A stretch of DNA of 35,426 bases from DAOTTI01 sp034437795 (GCA_034437795.1 DAOTTI010000182.1:1-35426), one strand, 5' to 3'; shown: positions 23,994 to 31,674, counted from the stretch's first letter. Numbers and translations: made by a program. The notes: generated by a model from the letters alone, not told the origin.

Positions 23994-24404
23994 GTGTCCG
24001 CAGGCGACGTCCGCTTTCTCAGCGTGGCGGACGTGGTAGCACTGCACAATGAGGTGATGGAGAGGATGGGTCATCGCCCGGCCCCTCTGCGCGACGCCGG
24101 TGTTCTCGAGCCGGCGGTGCTGATGCCCCAGAAGGCCGCCTACTATCAGGGCGCCGACCTGGTGCGTCAGGCCGTCCTAATCGCTATCGGCATCTCGCAA
24201 GCGCAGGCGTTTGTCGACGGAAACAGACGCACGGCTTACATGGCGATGGCGGTGTTCTTGCGGCGCAACGGGCGCCCCTTTGGGGGGAACCGCATGGACC
24301 TTGCGAAGCGACTGGAGGCCGTCGCGGCGCGGACCGGCTCGCTGGAGGCGGCCACACGTCGGCTCGAGGACTGGCTACGCGAGTACGTCGAGCCTACCAG
24401 CTAG
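23994..24404 (+). CDS. doc: Doc-like Fic-family toxin with Gln in place of the catalytic His
   Basis: 136 residues, GTG start with GGAG nine bases upstream. The Doc family pattern is clear: LSVADVVALHNEVMER, LRDAGVLEPAVLMPQ, and the Fic core QAFVDGNRRTAYMAMAVFLR. Doc toxins inactivate elongation factor Tu by phosphorylation, using the histidine of H-x-F-x-D-G/A-N-K-R. Here the codon is CAG, so Gln71 stands at that place while Phe73, Asp75, Asn77 and Arg79 remain. The residue expected to act as general base is therefore missing. Either the toxin is inactive, or it uses different chemistry. A single base change (CAG versus CAC/CAT) accounts for it. Confidence 0.8.
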   Translation: MSAGDVRFLSVADVVALHNEVMERMGHRPAPLRDAGVLEPAVLMPQKAAYYQGADLVRQAVLIAIGISQAQAFVDGNRRTAYMAMAVFLRRNGRPFGGNRMDLAKRLEAVAARTGSLEAATRRLEDWLREYVEPTS

Positions 24405-24605
24405 CACCGGCCCTTACCTGCATCTGCCTGGGGTGGTTGGCCCCGATTGCGCTGGCGGCGGACCATGCTCCATCGGCCGTCGCGATGCGCTCGTCGAGCC
24501 AGGCGTACCGGCGTAGTAGCTACTTGCGCCGCGAACGGTCGGCAGGCGCGGCCGCCGGCGCCCACGGCCGCCGCAAGGTACGCTCGTGGAGGGCAAGGAA
24601 CGGAC

Positions 24606-24618
24606 AAGGAGCGTCATC
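24606..24618 (+). promoter_or_regulatory. Ribosome-binding site deciding the SDR start
   Basis: AAGGAG (24606-24611) lies seven bases before the ATG at 24619 and excludes the earlier in-frame codons. A TACGCT hexamer at 24579-24584 could be the -10. The rest of the 24405-24618 gap shows no gene. Confidence 0.5.
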
Positions 24619-25458
24619 ATGCAACGGCTACCTGGACGAGTCGCGATTGTCACCGGTGGGGCGCAGGGCATCGGCGGCGCCATCGCGCGGCGCCTGGCCG
24701 AAGAAGGCGCCAGGGTCCTCATCGCCGACATCGACCTGGACGCGGCCACCCAGAATGTAGGCCGCATCCGCGACGCCGGCGGGACGGCGGAGGCCATGTA
24801 CGCCGACGTCGGCACGCACGACGGCAACCGCGCCATGGTCGAAGAGGCCGTCTCCCGCTGGGGGCGGCTGGACATCCTGGTCAACAACGCCTACGCCCCG
24901 CTGGCCGGCGAAGGGCGCGGGGGCGCGGTGGAGGTCAGCGAGGAGGCCTGGGATCGCGGCCTGGCCGTGCTGGTCAAGGCCGCCTTCCTCGCCGCCAAGT
25001 ACGCCGTGCCCCACATGCAGCAGGCCGGTGGGGGCTCGATCGTCAACATCTCCTCGGTTCACGGTCTGCTTATGGCGCCCGGTGCCCTCGTCTACGAGGC
25101 CGGCAAGGCCGCGCTCATCGGCGTGACCCGGCAGCTGGCCTGCGAATACGGGCCGGCCGGCATCCGCGTCAACGCCATCTGCCCCGGCCACATCGTCACC
25201 GAGCGGATCCAGGCCCAGATGTGGGACGACAATCCGCTGGGCCTGCGCTTCTTCGAGCAGCAGTACCCCCTCCGCCGCTGCGGCCGGCCGGTGGACATCG
25301 CCAACGCCGTCGTCTTCCTCTGCTCGGACGAGGCGTCCTTCATCACCGGCCACGCCCTGGTAGTGGACGGGGGCCTCTCCATCCAGCTCCAGGAGAACCT
25401 GGGCGTGCATCTGGCGCACTGGGTCCAGGAGCACCCGGACTTAGACCTGCCGTATTAG
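24619..25458 (+). CDS. Short-chain dehydrogenase/reductase (classical SDR)
   Basis: 279-residue cytoplasmic NAD(P)-dependent oxidoreductase. The cofactor motif is TGGAQGIGG (12-20), NNAY holds the structural Asn90, Ser146 lies in NISSVHG, and Tyr159 and Lys163 are in YEAGK. The segment RVNAICPGHIVTERI is typical. The C-terminal 40 residues (ENLGVHLAHWVQEHPDLDLP) extend beyond the usual end VVDGG. Members act on 3-oxoacyl, sugar or steroid substrates; none can be chosen here. It sits between the Doc operon and the broken hicB gene but appears to be an independent metabolic gene. Confidence 0.9.
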   Translation: MQRLPGRVAIVTGGAQGIGGAIARRLAEEGARVLIADIDLDAATQNVGRIRDAGGTAEAMYADVGTHDGNRAMVEEAVSRWGRLDILVNNAYAPLAGEGRGGAVEVSEEAWDRGLAVLVKAAFLAAKYAVPHMQQAGGGSIVNISSVHGLLMAPGALVYEAGKAALIGVTRQLACEYGPAGIRVNAICPGHIVTERIQAQMWDDNPLGLRFFEQQYPLRRCGRPVDIANAVVFLCSDEASFITGHALVVDGGLSIQLQENLGVHLAHWVQEHPDLDLPY

Positions 25459-25586
25459 CTCCAGGAGCCACCGGTGGGCTGCTAGAGAGCTGCTAGGGAT
25501 CCATCGCAGATCGTACTCACCGCTCGCCGGTACAGATGACTGAGAGAAGCTGGTCCGTAGCCACGACAGGATCCAAGGTTCGCAAG

Positions 25587-25834
25587 GTGCGGCTCCTGCC
25601 GCTGGCGCGCTACGTTGAGGCGGCGCTGGCGCAGGCGGAGGACGAACGGGACGAGAACGGCGTCGCAATCGCCCGGGTGCCGCGCGCCTTGGGTTTCTTC
25701 GCGCAGGGAGACACTGCCGAGGAGGCCCATACCAATCTGCGGAACGTGATCGGGGAAACGTGCTCGTCGCGCTCCCGCTGGAGCTGCCGATCTCGCCAAC
25801 GGGGGACATCCCAATTGAGCGGAACGAATGCTGA
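25587..25834 (+). pseudogene. HicB-family antitoxin gene with a one-base frameshift
   Basis: From a GTG at 25587 (AAGG nine bases upstream) the frame encodes VRLLPLARYVEAALAQAED then RVPRALGFFAQGDTAEEAH, the HicB/UPF0150 pattern. At a run of four G (25752-25755) this frame loses similarity. Resuming in the next frame gives GNVLVALPLELPISPTGDIP and a stop at 25834, exactly the family's C-terminal pattern. One extra G in the run would restore a protein of about 82 residues. No HicA-like toxin is seen on either side. It may be a real inactivating mutation, a slippage site or a sequencing error. Confidence 0.7.
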
Positions 25835-25888
25835 CGTGATGACGGCGTTAAGGCGCGCTGCCGGCAGCCAGCTTTCCGCGGCGAGCGT

Positions 25889-26638
25889 TTACACGTTGCG
25901 CGCCGCGATGCTCCGCTGGAACTCCCTCGCCCCTTTGGCCACCCACTGCAGCCAGCTGGTGTAGATGAAGCGCACCCCCATGTCCAGGTAACGCTCCCGG
26001 TTCTCATCGGTCGTGGTGGTCCCTGCCACGCGCCCGGCGTCCACGATTTGCTTGATCGCGCGGTCGATCGTCGCCTGCACCTCGGGGTGCGCGGGATTGC
26101 CCACGTGGCCCATGGTCTGGGCCAGGTCCATCGGCGCGACGTGGAAGACATCGATGTGCTCGACGGCCAGGATCTCCGCCAGGTTATGAATGGCCTCGAT
26201 CTCCTCGATCAGCACTACCACCAGCGTCTCCTCGTTCGCCTTGCGAAAGTAGTCGGTCACGCCGTAGGAGCGGCGCCCGCTGTACATGCCGCGGTGGCCG
26301 ATGGGCCCGAACTTGGCCCCTTCCACCACACGCTGGGCCGCCTCCTTCGTGGACACGTGGGGGACGACGATGCCGCTGGCGCCTCGGTCGAGCGTGCGGG
26401 TGATCAGCCACGGCTCGTTGGCGTTGACGCGTACGATGCTCGCCATCCCCCACAGATCGCAGGCACGGGAGAAGTCCCCAATCTCGTCCCAGTCCACGGG
26501 GCCGTGCTCGCATTCGATCCACACGCCGTCGAACCCGAACTGGCCGAGGTAGTCCACCATGTCCGCGTTGTGCAGCCCACTGACGACGCCGACAGTCTTG
26601 CCTTCACGCAGCTTTCGTCTGATCTGGATCTCTGGCAT
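25889..26638 (-). CDS. HpcH/HpaI family aldolase
   Basis: 249-residue metal-dependent class II pyruvate aldolase, cleaving 4-hydroxy-2-oxo acids to pyruvate and an aldehyde. Residues correspond closely to HpaI: His45 in ECEHGPVDW, Arg70 in IVRVN, the metal ligands Glu145/146 in LIEEIEAI and Asp171 in APMDLAQTMG. The glycine-rich PIGHRGMYSGRR loop is also present. Its likely role is in sugar acid or aromatic catabolism. The ATG at 26638 is preceded by AAAGGA. A long open frame upstream is antisense to the Mut7-C gene and is not used. Confidence 0.9.
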   Translation of the reverse strand: MPEIQIRRKLREGKTVGVVSGLHNADMVDYLGQFGFDGVWIECEHGPVDWDEIGDFSRACDLWGMASIVRVNANEPWLITRTLDRGASGIVVPHVSTKEAAQRVVEGAKFGPIGHRGMYSGRRSYGVTDYFRKANEETLVVVLIEEIEAIHNLAEILAVEHIDVFHVAPMDLAQTMGHVGNPAHPEVQATIDRAIKQIVDAGRVAGTTTTDENRERYLDMGVRFIYTSWLQWVAKGAREFQRSIAARNV

Positions 26639-26944
26639 GGCGTTCCTTTCACCTTCCCGCTCGTTCCCGGCAGCGGCTTCGCCGACTTCCCTGGCCCCTG
26701 GTGTAAGCAGAGCGCGCGATGGGATAGCGGGAAACTGTCCCATCTTATCCTGCCGGCCCCGCCTTCGTCCGACCCGCGGCGTGCTGGGCCCCGGACGGGC
26801 CATGGATGATCGATGCGGGGCGTTCCCGCGCCGGGCGCCGGCGCCTTCCCTCCGGCGCCGGGGCGTCGGCCAATAGCAAGGCGCCCTCGCGCCGGGCGCC
26901 GTGACGGAAGAGGCGGGGGAGGTAGAAGCGGGTACGATCATAGC
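26639..26944. promoter_or_regulatory. Divergent control region with operator-like and GC-rich inverted repeats
   Basis: For the aldolase, TAAGAT on the minus strand (26747-26742) may be the -10. It overlaps and is followed by GATGGGA (26718-26724) and TCCCATC (26738-26744), a 7-bp inverted repeat with a 13-base spacer that could bind a repressor. Further on, CCGGCGCC/GGCGCCGG (26838-26845, 26854-26861) and GGCGCCC/GGGCGCC (26880-26886, 26894-26900) form GC-rich hairpins before the Mut7-C gene. Confidence 0.4.
26933..26944 (+). promoter_or_regulatory. -10 hexamer for a leaderless Mut7-C transcript
   Basis: TACGAT (26933-26938) stands six bases before the GTG at 26945, and no Shine-Dalgarno sequence is close, matching the leaderless pattern seen at 18059 and 31681. 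Confidence 0.45.
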
Positions 26945-27703
26945 GTGATCCGCGTCTCCCTGCGGTTCTACGCCGAGCTGAACGACTTCCTGCCGCCCAG
27001 GAAGCGACAGGTGACCTACCCCCAGGCGCTGAACGATCACGCGGCGGTCAAGGACGTGATCGAGGCGCAGGGGGTGCCTCACACGGAGGTGGACCTGATC
27101 CTGGTCAACGGCGAGTCGGTCGACTTCTCCTACCAGGTACAGGACGGCGACCGGATCAGCGTCTACCCGATGTTCGAGTCGATCGACATCACGCCAGTCC
27201 TGCGCGTGCGCCCCCAACCCTTGCGCGAGCCCCGCTTCATTCTGGATACCCACCTGGGCAAGCTGGCGGCGTACCTGCGCATGCTGGGGTTCGATACGCT
27301 CTACCGAAACGACTACGACGACGAGACCCTGGCGCGCCTCTCCAGCGCCGAGCAGCGCATCCTGCTCACGCGTGACCGCGGGCTGCTCAAGCGCGCTCGG
27401 GTGACCCACGGCTACCACGTGTGGGAGACCAACCCTGAGCGGCAGCTCCTGGAGGTGCTGCGCCGCTTCGACCTCTTCTGCTCGACCGCGCCATTCAGCC
27501 GCTGCCTGCGGTGTAACCAGCTCCTGGAGCGGGTGCCTAAGGAAGCCGTTGCGGACCGGCTGCCGGCCAAGACGCGGCGCTACTACCACGAGTTCGGCAT
27601 GTGCCCCGCCTGCGGCCAGATCTACTGGAAGGGCCCGCACTATCAGCATATGGAGCGCCTGATCGCCCGCCTGGTAGCGCCCGGCAGGCAGCGCCAGGGG
27701 TGA
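26945..27703 (+). CDS. Ubiquitin-like plus Mut7-C RNase domain protein
   Basis: 252 residues from GTG. Residues 1-85 match the ubiquitin-like domain often fused in bacteria to Mut7-C (VSLRFYAELNDFLPP, LVNGESVDFSYQVQDGDRIS). Residues 95-235 are the Mut7-C PIN-like RNase fold: FILDTHLGKLAAYLRMLGFD, LLTRDRGLLKRA, and a zinc ribbon with CLRC and CPAC. Aspartates in LDTHLG and TRDRGLL are likely metal ligands. The family is linked to RNA processing or decay, but the substrate is unknown. The stop overlaps a possible GTG for the nuclease gene (GTGA at 27700), so the two are probably one operon. Confidence 0.88.
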   Translation: MIRVSLRFYAELNDFLPPRKRQVTYPQALNDHAAVKDVIEAQGVPHTEVDLILVNGESVDFSYQVQDGDRISVYPMFESIDITPVLRVRPQPLREPRFILDTHLGKLAAYLRMLGFDTLYRNDYDDETLARLSSAEQRILLTRDRGLLKRARVTHGYHVWETNPERQLLEVLRRFDLFCSTAPFSRCLRCNQLLERVPKEAVADRLPAKTRRYYHEFGMCPACGQIYWKGPHYQHMERLIARLVAPGRQRQG

Positions 27704-27714
27704 GGCGCTGGACC

Positions 27715-28311
27715 ATGGCGAGGTCGCTGGCCATCGCCGCCATGGTGGCGGCGCTGCTCGGAGGCGTGCTGGCCGCCTGGCTCTGGAGCCGCGCCGGCCA
27801 GAGCGCTACCCTGCCTGCCGCCGCGCCGGCGCCTCGGAGCCTGGGCGACCTCCCGCCGGCCCTGATCAACGACGTCAAGGTGCCGGTGGAGCGCCTCCAG
27901 GGACTGCCCAGGGCCAGGGTGGTGCGGGCCGTGGATGGGGACACCGTGATCGTGCAGACGGATGGGCGAGAGCACCGGCTGCGCCTGATCGGCGTGGATA
28001 CGCCGGAAAGCGTCGATCCCCGCCGGCCGGTCCAGCCATACGGGAAGGCGGCCGCCGCCTTCACCAGCAACGTCCTGACCGGGCGCACCGTATATCTGGA
28101 ACTAGATGTCGAGGAGCGCGACCAGTATGGGCGTCTGCTGGCCTACCTCTACCTGGAGGATGGCACCTTCTTTAACGCCCTGCTCCTGCGGGCGGGCTTC
28201 GCCCACGTGCTCACGATCCCGCCGAACGTCAAGTACGCTGACCTGTTCCAGGAGATGGCGCGTCGCGCTCGAGCGGAGAGCCGCGGGCTCTGGGCGTTGC
28301 CCGCGCGGTGA
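27715..28311 (+). CDS. Staphylococcal-nuclease-like (thermonuclease) protein
   Basis: 198 residues. An N-terminal hydrophobic segment (residues 5-24) indicates secretion or membrane anchoring, then a linker, and an OB-fold nuclease domain from about residue 62. Conserved parts are VVRAVDGDTVIV, RLRLIGVDTPES with the Arg, Asp and Glu of the active site, and ERDQYGRLLAYLY with the second catalytic Arg. It would cleave DNA or RNA outside the cytoplasm with calcium. The ATG at 27715 is preferred; the GTG at 27700 overlapping the previous stop adds five residues. An inverted-repeat element starts one base after its stop codon. Confidence 0.88.
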   Translation: MARSLAIAAMVAALLGGVLAAWLWSRAGQSATLPAAAPAPRSLGDLPPALINDVKVPVERLQGLPRARVVRAVDGDTVIVQTDGREHRLRLIGVDTPESVDPRRPVQPYGKAAAAFTSNVLTGRTVYLELDVEERDQYGRLLAYLYLEDGTFFNALLLRAGFAHVLTIPPNVKYADLFQEMARRARAESRGLWALPAR

Positions 28312-28312
28312 C

Positions 28313-28402
28313 CCTGGTGCGGTTTCGGATGACCTCTTCGGGATTGCGAGCCCGCGCACCAGGAGAGGCAATGCGATGCCGCCGGCCTGATGGTGCACCA
28401 GG
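28313..28402 (-). repeat. 90-bp element with terminal inverted repeats, copy 1
   Basis: The ends CCTGGTGC (28313-28320) and GCACCAGG (28395-28402) are perfect inverted repeats. Read on the minus strand it shares GTGCACCATCAGGC, CTGGTGCGCGGGCT and TCCCGAAGAGGT, in the same order and nearly the same spacing, with the element at 34330-34417. It lies one base after the stop codon of the nuclease gene. Confidence 0.7.
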
Positions 28403-28637
28403 GAGGCGCGCCGGCGCGTCAGCGAAGGCGTGACGGCACCGCCGCGGGTAATGTCCTCTCCCCCTGGCCGTCGTTCCCCTTCTCCCGCACGCGGGAGAAG
28501 GGCCGGAGGTGAGGTCTGCTCCTCCCTCGCGGCGCGGCCCCGGCCGAAGGGGGTGAGGGCTGCCCTCGCGGTGTGGCACGGCGCTCGCGCACCGGCACCT
28601 TGGCTGATGCCCCTGCGCGCTACGCGGGGACTGGCTA
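28403..28637. repeat. Hairpin and GC-rich repeat blocks between convergent genes
   Basis: CCCTTCTCCCGC (28477-28488) and GCGGGAGAAGGG (28491-28502) form a 12-bp stem around AC. Read on the minus strand the stem is followed by GGAACGACGGCCAGGG, as at 6.17 kb. A second block at 28529-28559 (containing CCCCGGCCGAAGGGGG) is the inverted counterpart of the block at 7.68-7.71 kb. No gene is seen. Confidence 0.65.
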
Positions 28638-29405
28638 CTACTCCCACGGCGGCCGGCGCTGGCCGAGGAAGTACGCCTTGATGAAGTCACCGGCGGGGTG
28701 GCCAGACTGGTCGATAGCCTGGATCGTGGCGGCGAGGTCGTAATCGACGTAACGCGCCTGGATCTCATACCCCGCGCCGCTGGCCTCCAGCAGCGCATAC
28801 TTGGCGCGCAGGTCCGGGGCCAGCGGGTTGCTCACACTCCCCAGGTTGACGACCCGAACGCCATCTACCGTGCGGTCCAGGGGCCAGTGGGTATGCCCGA
28901 CGACAACCAGCTCCGCGTCGCAGCCGGCCAGTATGGCACGCAGGTCATCATCGGTATGAACCGGACGGATGCCATCGCCGGTGTCACGCCCCGGTGACGC
29001 ATGGACGCCCAGCAGGCGCGTCCCATCGGGCAGGGTCAGGCGCTGCTCAAGGGGCAGGGCGGCCAGCCATGGCAGCCGGCCGCGCGCCGTCAGGTGCCCG
29101 TGGGTCCAGGCGAAGATCACCGCCAGATCGATCTGGCGTGCGGCCGAGGAAGGATCGTTACGCAGGTGGCCGAGCGATGGGCCGGGCTCACCCTCCACCA
29201 GGGAACGATCCGTGTTCCCGCGGACAAAGCGGGCGTTGGGCAGCGCCGCCAGACGCTCCACCGCGCCCGCCGGGTCGTAGCCGATCGCAGCCAGATCGCC
29301 CAGCACCCAGTAGCCGTCGACACCGCCCTGAGCCTCGACGTCGGCCAGGACGGCCTCCAGGGCGATGGGGTTGCCATGCACGTCGGAAAGGAGCGCAAGA
29401 CGCAT
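28638..29405 (-). CDS. Calcineurin-like metallophosphoesterase
   Basis: 255-residue binuclear metal phosphoesterase of the YfcE/MJ0936 type. Metal-binding motifs appear in order: Asp8-x-His10 (DVHGN), GDLAAIGYDP (Asp37), GNTD (Asn64), VHASPGRDT and GHTHWP near residue 175. It would hydrolyse phosphodiesters such as cyclic nucleotides or small substrates in the cytoplasm. GGGAG lies about ten bases before the ATG at 29405. It stands opposite to the nuclease gene, with the repeat-rich gap between. Confidence 0.88.
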   Translation of the reverse strand: MRLALLSDVHGNPIALEAVLADVEAQGGVDGYWVLGDLAAIGYDPAGAVERLAALPNARFVRGNTDRSLVEGEPGPSLGHLRNDPSSAARQIDLAVIFAWTHGHLTARGRLPWLAALPLEQRLTLPDGTRLLGVHASPGRDTGDGIRPVHTDDDLRAILAGCDAELVVVGHTHWPLDRTVDGVRVVNLGSVSNPLAPDLRAKYALLEASGAGYEIQARYVDYDLAATIQAIDQSGHPAGDFIKAYFLGQRRPPWE

Positions 29406-29723
29406 GACCGTGTTCTCCCTTGCCCACGAGGATACCTGCGGCCCTTCCCGTCCCACCGGCGGTGCGCACCGGCCCGCCGCCGCCGGCCTTCTCTGGGCTG
29501 AGCGGCACCGCGTGATGTCGGACCCTCAGCAGCGGTGCGCACTGGCTGGCCCCAGCCGGGGCCAACGGCTGCATCCCCCGCCGGCGGCCACCTTGACCCG
29601 CGCCACGGCGCTGGCATAAGATGCCCTTGGCAGGGTGGGGCGTCCGGCCACAATCGACGGGGTATTAACACCATAAGCAGGCGATGAGAGACAGGCCGTA
29701 GCCGGCCTGAGGAGGGAGCGCCA
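29406..29723. promoter_or_regulatory. Control region of the second solute-binding gene
   Basis: TTGACC (29593-29598) and TAAGAT (29617-29622), 18 bases apart, form the best promoter, with a leader of about 95 bases. In the leader, GGTATTAACACC (29661-29672) is an almost perfect palindrome and the most AT-rich spot of the gap, a plausible operator for a substrate-responsive regulator. GGTGCGCACC (29461-29470) is a perfect palindrome, echoed as GGTGCGCACT at 29534. No gene is seen. Confidence 0.5.
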
Positions 29724-31136
29724 ATGCAAGGACACGGGTATGGGCGACCGTGGAGCGTGAGCCGCCGCGCCGTCCTTGGCGGCACGGCCGCGTGGGGGAT
29801 CGCCGGTGTGCTGGGGGCGTGCGCCGTGCCGGGCGCGCAGCAGGGCCCGCAGGCGCGCCTGCGAGGGCTCACCGCGACCATCCGTTACCTCCACTGGTGG
29901 CCATCGATCACGCGCTTCGGGGCATTCGACGCCTGGCGGGAAGCCTTCAGGGAGGAGTGGCCAAATGCCGACGTGGTGATGGAGGAGATCACCCTCGGCG
30001 ATTTCAATACGAAGTTCCAGGTGATGCTGTCATCCGGCACCGCGCCAGACGTTGTGCTGCAGAACTCGCACGCCCAGACGCGCTGGTATGACGCCGGGGC
30101 ACACCTGGATATGGGGCCCATGCTGGCCCGTGACAAGATCAACCTGCGCCGCGATTATGCGCTGATGGGGACGGAGATCTGGTGCGAGAAGACCTACGCG
30201 CTCCCCGTCCACGCCGACCCGAACGCCGTGTTCTACAACAAGACCCTCCTCCAGCAGGCGGGGATCAAGGATCCATGGGCGGACGGCAAGGGCGAGTGGA
30301 CGATTGACGACATGGTGGCAATGGCCAGGCGCGTGTCACAGGACCTGGACCGCGACGGCGCACTGGATCAGGGCGGGATCTGGATGGGGTATGGCCGGAC
30401 CTCGTTCATTGGCCAGATCGCGTGGACGCTCGGTGGGGACGTCGCGGACTTCCAGCAGATGCGGTACATCCTGGACTCGCCCATCTCTCTGCGGGCGCAC
30501 CAGATGTTCTACGACTGGGTGGTGAAGGATCGCATCGCGCTCAAGGACGCCGATGCCAGCCGCCTGGCGCAGGGGGCCCCGGGGCGCGACGCCTTCAGCG
30601 CCGGCAAGGTCGCCTTCCGCATGCGCGCCGTGCCGGACGTGGCCACGTACCGGGAGGTGATCAAGGACGAGTTCGAATGGGACATTCTGCCCTTCCCGGG
30701 GCTCGACGCTCAGCGCCCCGGCGTGCCGCTGGTGGCGGGAGACCCTAATAGCGTGGTCAAGGACATCAAGGAGCCGGAGCTGGCCTACCAGTTCGCCAAG
30801 CTGATCGCTACGTCCCGCGGCCAGGAGATCGTGGCCCAGCGCCTCTCGTTGCCCGCGCTCAAGTCCAAGCAGGAGCTCTACATCAAGCGGTTTACGCCGC
30901 CGGCGCACGTCAAGGTCTTCCAGGACGTGTACTCGCGCCCCTACGGCATCCACTTCCGCCACCATTACACCAACGACGCCTGGGCGATCTATGCCCGCTC
31001 CATGAGTATGATCCTGGCCGGGGAGGCGCCGCTGGTGGGAGGCCTCCAGGAGGCCAACCGCTTGATGAATGAGACCATCAAGTACGGCGACTGCCAGCCC
31101 TACAAGGGCATCACCCACCCCATCCGCCCGCGGTAG
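29724..31136 (+). CDS. ABC transporter solute-binding lipoprotein (Tat type)
   Basis: 470 residues, family 1 extracellular solute-binding protein for sugars or other polyols. The N-terminus has Arg14-Arg15 in VSRRAVLGG and a lipobox cysteine at 33 (GVLGAC), so Tat export with lipid anchoring is likely. The mature part begins TIRYLHWWPS and includes ALPVHADPNAVFYNKTLLQQ, typical of the first lobe, with a helical C-terminal lobe. GAGGAGGGAG precedes the ATG at 29724. It has its own promoter and a possible operator. No membrane subunit genes follow, so either the partner importer lies elsewhere or the protein serves a shared one. Confidence 0.92.
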   Translation: MQGHGYGRPWSVSRRAVLGGTAAWGIAGVLGACAVPGAQQGPQARLRGLTATIRYLHWWPSITRFGAFDAWREAFREEWPNADVVMEEITLGDFNTKFQVMLSSGTAPDVVLQNSHAQTRWYDAGAHLDMGPMLARDKINLRRDYALMGTEIWCEKTYALPVHADPNAVFYNKTLLQQAGIKDPWADGKGEWTIDDMVAMARRVSQDLDRDGALDQGGIWMGYGRTSFIGQIAWTLGGDVADFQQMRYILDSPISLRAHQMFYDWVVKDRIALKDADASRLAQGAPGRDAFSAGKVAFRMRAVPDVATYREVIKDEFEWDILPFPGLDAQRPGVPLVAGDPNSVVKDIKEPELAYQFAKLIATSRGQEIVAQRLSLPALKSKQELYIKRFTPPAHVKVFQDVYSRPYGIHFRHHYTNDAWAIYARSMSMILAGEAPLVGGLQEANRLMNETIKYGDCQPYKGITHPIRPR

Positions 31137-31149
31137 CAACCGGCAGCGT

Positions 31150-31298
31150 GCTGCCTCTCCCTTTGGGAGCGAGCCACGGTGACGGCTCCTGTGGTGCCCT
31201 CACCCTGTGGGAGAGGGTGAGGGCTCCTTCTTCGCTACTCGCTACTCGCCACTCCCGACTGGGCGAGGGCTCCGCCGATGACGAATGGGGTTAGCCGG
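31150..31298. repeat. Hairpins, heptamers and 3'-end cassette
   Basis: CCCTCACCCT (31197-31206) and AGGGTGAGGG (31214-31223) form a perfect 10-bp stem after the solute-binding gene. A weaker CTCTCCC/GGGAG hairpin precedes it. Heptamers CGCTACT, CGCTACT, CGCCACT and CCCGACT follow (31233-31260). The GCGAGGGCTCCGCC block then leads into the stop codon of the minus-strand gene at 31291. Confidence 0.7.
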
Positions 31299-31674
31299 CG
31301 GGTCCGGCGCTGCGGCTGGACGGGCTGCCGCCGGCCGGTGAGGCCGCCGTGGCGCGCCGCCGAGCCGCCTGGACCGCGGCGTCGATGACCGCGCTCATCG
31401 TGGCGAAGGCCAGGGCTTCAGCGCACTCTGGCGGAAACCGGCGCTGCCGGTCTTCTCGGGGGATCTGGGCGGTATAGCTGGCGAAGCTGGCGAGGCGCCT
31501 GGCCGCCTCGTCCGCGGCCGCCTGGGCGAGCGGGACCCGATGCTCGGCCAGGAAGGCCGCCGCCAGGTCGTCGCCGGCCGCCCGCAGCTCAGCGCTACGG
31601 CGATCGACGGCCCTCACAGCAGGAGTGACCAGCTTGAGGCTCAGCTTGCGTTGCAGCGAGACCGCCTCATTCAC
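31291..31674 (-). CDS. Hypothetical helical protein, leaderless start
   Basis: 127 residues from the GTG at 31674. Residues 1-100 are predicted helices rich in Ala, Arg and Glu (SLQRKLSLKLVTPAVRAVDR, LAAAFLAEHRVPLAQAAADE); the tail is Ser/Gly/Pro-rich and probably disordered. There is no signal peptide or known motif. TAAGCT (minus strand, 31686-31681) lies exactly six bases upstream and no Shine-Dalgarno sequence is present, so this start is preferred over the GTG at 31680. Function unknown. Confidence 0.55.
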   Translation of the reverse strand: MNEAVSLQRKLSLKLVTPAVRAVDRRSAELRAAGDDLAAAFLAEHRVPLAQAAADEAARRLASFASYTAQIPREDRQRRFPPECAEALAFATMSAVIDAAVQAARRRATAASPAGGSPSSRSAGPAG

